Source: Chloroflexota bacterium (GTDB lineage Bacteria; Chloroflexota; Dehalococcoidia; DSTF01; JACRBR01). From it: 8,881 nt of DNA. The stretch is taken from assembly GCA_021813085.1 (NCBI GenBank), contig JAKAMA010000073.1, positions 1-8,881 on the forward strand. The letters run 5' to 3'. Below, one piece after another: positions 7,593 to 8,881 of this stretch. The notes beneath the pieces were generated by a model. The model made no database searches. It was given only the letters and a program-made list of their open reading frames with translations, and was not told the DNA's origin. The stretch's first letter is position 1. Each line of letters opens with the position of its first letter. The translations under genes were made by a program, and so were the position numbers.

Positions 7593-8267
7593 CTACGCCT
7601 TGAGCGTGTACCCCACGCCACGCACGGTGCGGATGAGCTGCGTCTTGAACCCCCGGTCCACCTTGTTGCGCAGGTAGTGGACGTAGATGTCCACGACGTT
7701 GCTCGCGAAATCGCGATCGTACTGCCAGACATGGTCGAGGATCTGCGCGCGCGTGAGCACCTGGCCCTGGTGGCGCAGCATCAACTCCAGGAGCTGGAAC
7801 TCCTTCACCGTCAGCTCGATCTCCTGGCCGTTGCGGATCGCGCTGTGCTTCGAGATGTCGAGCACGAGGTCGCCGGCACGCAGGTGGCCGTTCCCGCTCG
7901 CCGCGCGCGCTCCGCGGCGCCCGAGCGCCCGTACGCGGGCCAGCAGCTCGGCGACGGCGAACGGCTTCACCATGTAGTCGTCCGCACCCGCATCGAGCCC
8001 CTTGACGCGGTCCGTGATGTCGGTGCGCGCGGTCAGCATCAGCACGGGCATATCCGAGCCCGCACTGCGCAACTGGCGGGAGACATCGAACCCATCCACC
8101 TCCGGCAGCATCACGTCCAGAATCAGCACGTCGTAGGTGTCGTGGCGGGCCGCATCGAGGGCGTTACGGCCGTTCCCCACAATCTTGACGCTGTGCGACT
8201 CCTCCTCGAACACGCGCTTGATGGCGCGGGCGAGGCGCAGGTCATCTTCGGCAACCAGAATCTTCAT
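7593..8267 (-). CDS. OmpR/PhoB-family DNA-binding response regulator
   Basis: 224 residues. Receiver domain 1-115: acidic pair D8/D9, phospho-acceptor D51 in LILDVMLPEVDGF, switch residue T79 in LMLTART and K101 in VKPF. C-terminal winged-helix (Trans_reg_C) at about 128-222: LTVKEFQLLELML near 152-164, recognition helix around SNVVDIYVHYLRNKVD at 189-204, and RTVRGVGYTL at 213-222. All phosphorylation residues are present. The ATG at 8267 has an excellent AGGAGGT eight to nine bases upstream, the strongest ribosome site in the window. Directly precedes its kinase with no spacer. The gap upstream carries tandem 11-bp repeats suited to this regulator family, so autoregulation of the regulator-kinase-yggS-proC-yggT unit is likely (inference). 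Regulon otherwise unknown. Confidence 0.96.
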   Translation of the reverse strand: MKILVAEDDLRLARAIKRVFEEESHSVKIVGNGRNALDAARHDTYDVLILDVMLPEVDGFDVSRQLRSAGSDMPVLMLTARTDITDRVKGLDAGADDYMVKPFAVAELLARVRALGRRGARAASGNGHLRAGDLVLDISKHSAIRNGQEIELTVKEFQLLELMLRHQGQVLTRAQILDHVWQYDRDFASNVVDIYVHYLRNKVDRGFKTQLIRTVRGVGYTLKA

Positions 8268-8274
8268 CGGTCAC

Positions 8275-8281
8275 ACCTCCT
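8275..8281 (-). promoter_or_regulatory. Strong Shine-Dalgarno sequence of the response regulator gene
   Basis: AGGAGGT on the minus strand matches the anti-Shine-Dalgarno core fully, 7 bases before the regulator ATG. Most downstream genes in this unit have poor sites and rely on overlapping stop/start codons, so this is probably the main ribosome entry point. Confidence 0.85.
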
Positions 8282-8286
8282 GGTGA

Positions 8287-8330
8287 CCATTCTATTCGAA
8301 TCACATTGGAATACCATTGATAACACGTTA
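8287..8330 (-). promoter_or_regulatory. Tandem 11-bp direct repeats, candidate OmpR/PhoB-type operator and promoter
   Basis: Two adjacent units, CAATGGTATTC (8319-8309) and CAATGTGATTC (8308-8298), match at 9 of 11 positions with no spacer. Weaker copies flank them in the same 11-bp register at 8330-8320 (6 of 11 to the second unit) and 8297-8287 (5 of 11). OmpR/PhoB-family regulators bind direct repeats with 11-bp centre spacing as tandem dimers, so this fits autoregulation of the adjacent regulator gene. The block is AT-rich against a very GC-rich background. Possible promoter elements: TTGCGG-N17-TATCAA, ending at 8318, or a TAGAAT at 8294-8289 that lies very close to the Shine-Dalgarno sequence. 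The exact promoter is not settled. Confidence 0.55.
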
Positions 8331-8783
8331 ACCTTTGGCCCGCAATCGCCGGGTCCCGCCTTCGACCACGCGGACAGCAATCCGCGGGACGTGCGTTTCG
8401 TCGAACTCCCGGAAGCGCGCCGGCCCGAGGGCGGCCAGTTCCTCGCGCACGGCGGCGATGTCGGCGGCGAGGGCGGCGGTCTGCACGCCCAGCCGCTCCG
8501 GGAGGAACTCCCGCAGCTTCGCCTCCGAGGCGTCGAGCAGTTTGACCACGCCCTCGTACTCGCCGCGTACCAGGTGCACGAACGCCGCGGCCAACTGGAT
8601 GATCGCCTGCAGGAGCTGCCGCTCTGGCCACGGCGTCACCATCCAGAGCGTCTCAAGCGTCTCGTGCGAGGCGAAGTAGTAGCCGTCGTTGTACTCCTCG
8701 ATCGCCCGGTGGAGCTCGCCGAGCCTCGCTGTGAGCTGCTCGGGCGTCAGCAGCGGCTGGTTGCGAAACGGCACCTGCGCCAC
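8328..8783 (-). CDS. DUF309-family small helical protein
   Basis: 151 residues, soluble and predicted all-helical, with no signal peptide or membrane segment. Seen: the DUF309 core YNDGYYFASHETLETLW at 31-47, equivalent to the family pattern of an acidic/aromatic helix with conserved His-Glu and Trp, followed by LLQAIIQLAAAFVHLVRGEYEGVVKLL at about 57-83 (a second helix pair with the family's Gln-Leu-Ala and Arg-Gly residues). The last 60 residues are less conserved and charged. No enzymatic role is established for the family; its helix-pair layout suggests a scaffold or binding protein (inference). Start is GTG at 8783-8781 with AGAGGAG five bases upstream. It ends 60 bases before the response regulator and may be either a separate gene or the first of the regulator unit. 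Confidence 0.8.
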   Translation of the reverse strand: MAQVPFRNQPLLTPEQLTARLGELHRAIEEYNDGYYFASHETLETLWMVTPWPERQLLQAIIQLAAAFVHLVRGEYEGVVKLLDASEAKLREFLPERLGVQTAALAADIAAVREELAALGPARFREFDETHVPRIAVRVVEGGTRRLRAKG

Positions 8784-8808
8784 AGCACTCCTCTCGGTCC
8801 GGAGACCA

Positions 8809-8837
8809 GGCGCCTCTCCCCTGTGCCCAGAGGCGGC
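8809..8837 (-). other. Hairpin in the DUF309 mRNA leader
   Basis: GCCGCCTCT and AGAGGCGCC pair with one mismatch in nine positions around an 11-base loop. A smaller stem, GGTC-TCCG-GACC at 8807-8796, follows directly before the ribosome site. Both would lie in the leader if the promoter at 8846-8873 is used. No known riboswitch or attenuator pattern is recognised. Confidence 0.3.
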
Positions 8838-8845
8838 GCGCGGAT

Positions 8846-8873
8846 ATTGTATCGCCCGGGAGTCCAGTGCCAG
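8846..8873 (-). promoter_or_regulatory. Candidate sigma70-type promoter for the DUF309 gene
   Basis: CTGGCA (8873-8868), 16 bases, then TACAAT (8851-8846): four of six and five of six consensus matches. The local ATACAATAT is an AT-rich island in GC-rich sequence. It predicts a start near 8840 and a leader of about 55 bases. This is the best promoter match in the window, though unproven. Confidence 0.5.
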
Positions 8874-8881
8874 ACAGCGAA

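Noticed and set aside
1..8881. Mobile elements, CRISPR arrays, tRNA/rRNA genes, defence or secondary-metabolite systems
   Set aside because: No transposase or integrase motifs, no regularly spaced repeats beyond the short 11-bp operator-like units, and no stable RNA gene signature seen by eye on either strand. Coding sequence fills nearly all of the window.

Overview
The window is GC-rich, gene-dense bacterial chromosome. Nine complete genes and one partial gene can be supported, all on the minus strand, so the biological reading order runs from high to low coordinates. Gene content (a transaldolase next to a phosphoglucose isomerase of the kind often fused to it, YggS-ProC-YggT, an OmpR-type two-component pair and a DUF309 protein), GTG starts and heavy use of overlapping stop/start codons suggest a high-GC Chloroflexota or similar terrestrial/aquatic lineage. 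That taxonomic guess is inference from gene style only.

Layout in transcription order: (1) 8881-8784, a leader with a plausible sigma70-type promoter and a hairpin. (2) 8783-8328, a small helical DUF309 protein. (3) 8327-8268, a short, unusually AT-rich gap with tandem 11-bp repeats and a very strong Shine-Dalgarno sequence. (4) 8267-4496, a tightly packed five-gene unit: response regulator, histidine kinase, YggS/PLPBP (PLP homeostasis), ProC (last step of proline synthesis) and YggT (small membrane protein). Successive genes abut or overlap by 4 bp. (5) 4495-4203, an intergenic region with two hairpins after yggT, a -10-like TATACT, a small palindrome, a dense run of G-tracts and a possible 44-codon leader ORF. 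(6) 4202-1, a pentose-phosphate/glycolysis unit: transketolase, ribose-5-phosphate isomerase B, transaldolase and the N-terminal 186 residues of glucose-6-phosphate isomerase, which runs off the left edge. Each junction overlaps by 1 to 8 bp.

How the genes work together: Tkt, RpiB and Tal supply most of the non-oxidative pentose phosphate pathway (ribulose-5-phosphate 3-epimerase is not in the window), and Pgi returns fructose-6-phosphate to glucose-6-phosphate. The upstream unit couples a membrane sensor and its regulator to PLP and proline functions. The repeats in front of the regulator look like an OmpR/PhoB-family operator, so autoregulation is likely.

I see no mobile element, CRISPR array, tRNA, rRNA or defence system. 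Most of the window is ordinary core metabolism. The points most worth a second look are the 11-bp repeat operator, the co-operonic two-component/yggS-proC-yggT arrangement, the split tal/pgi pair and the tkt leader.
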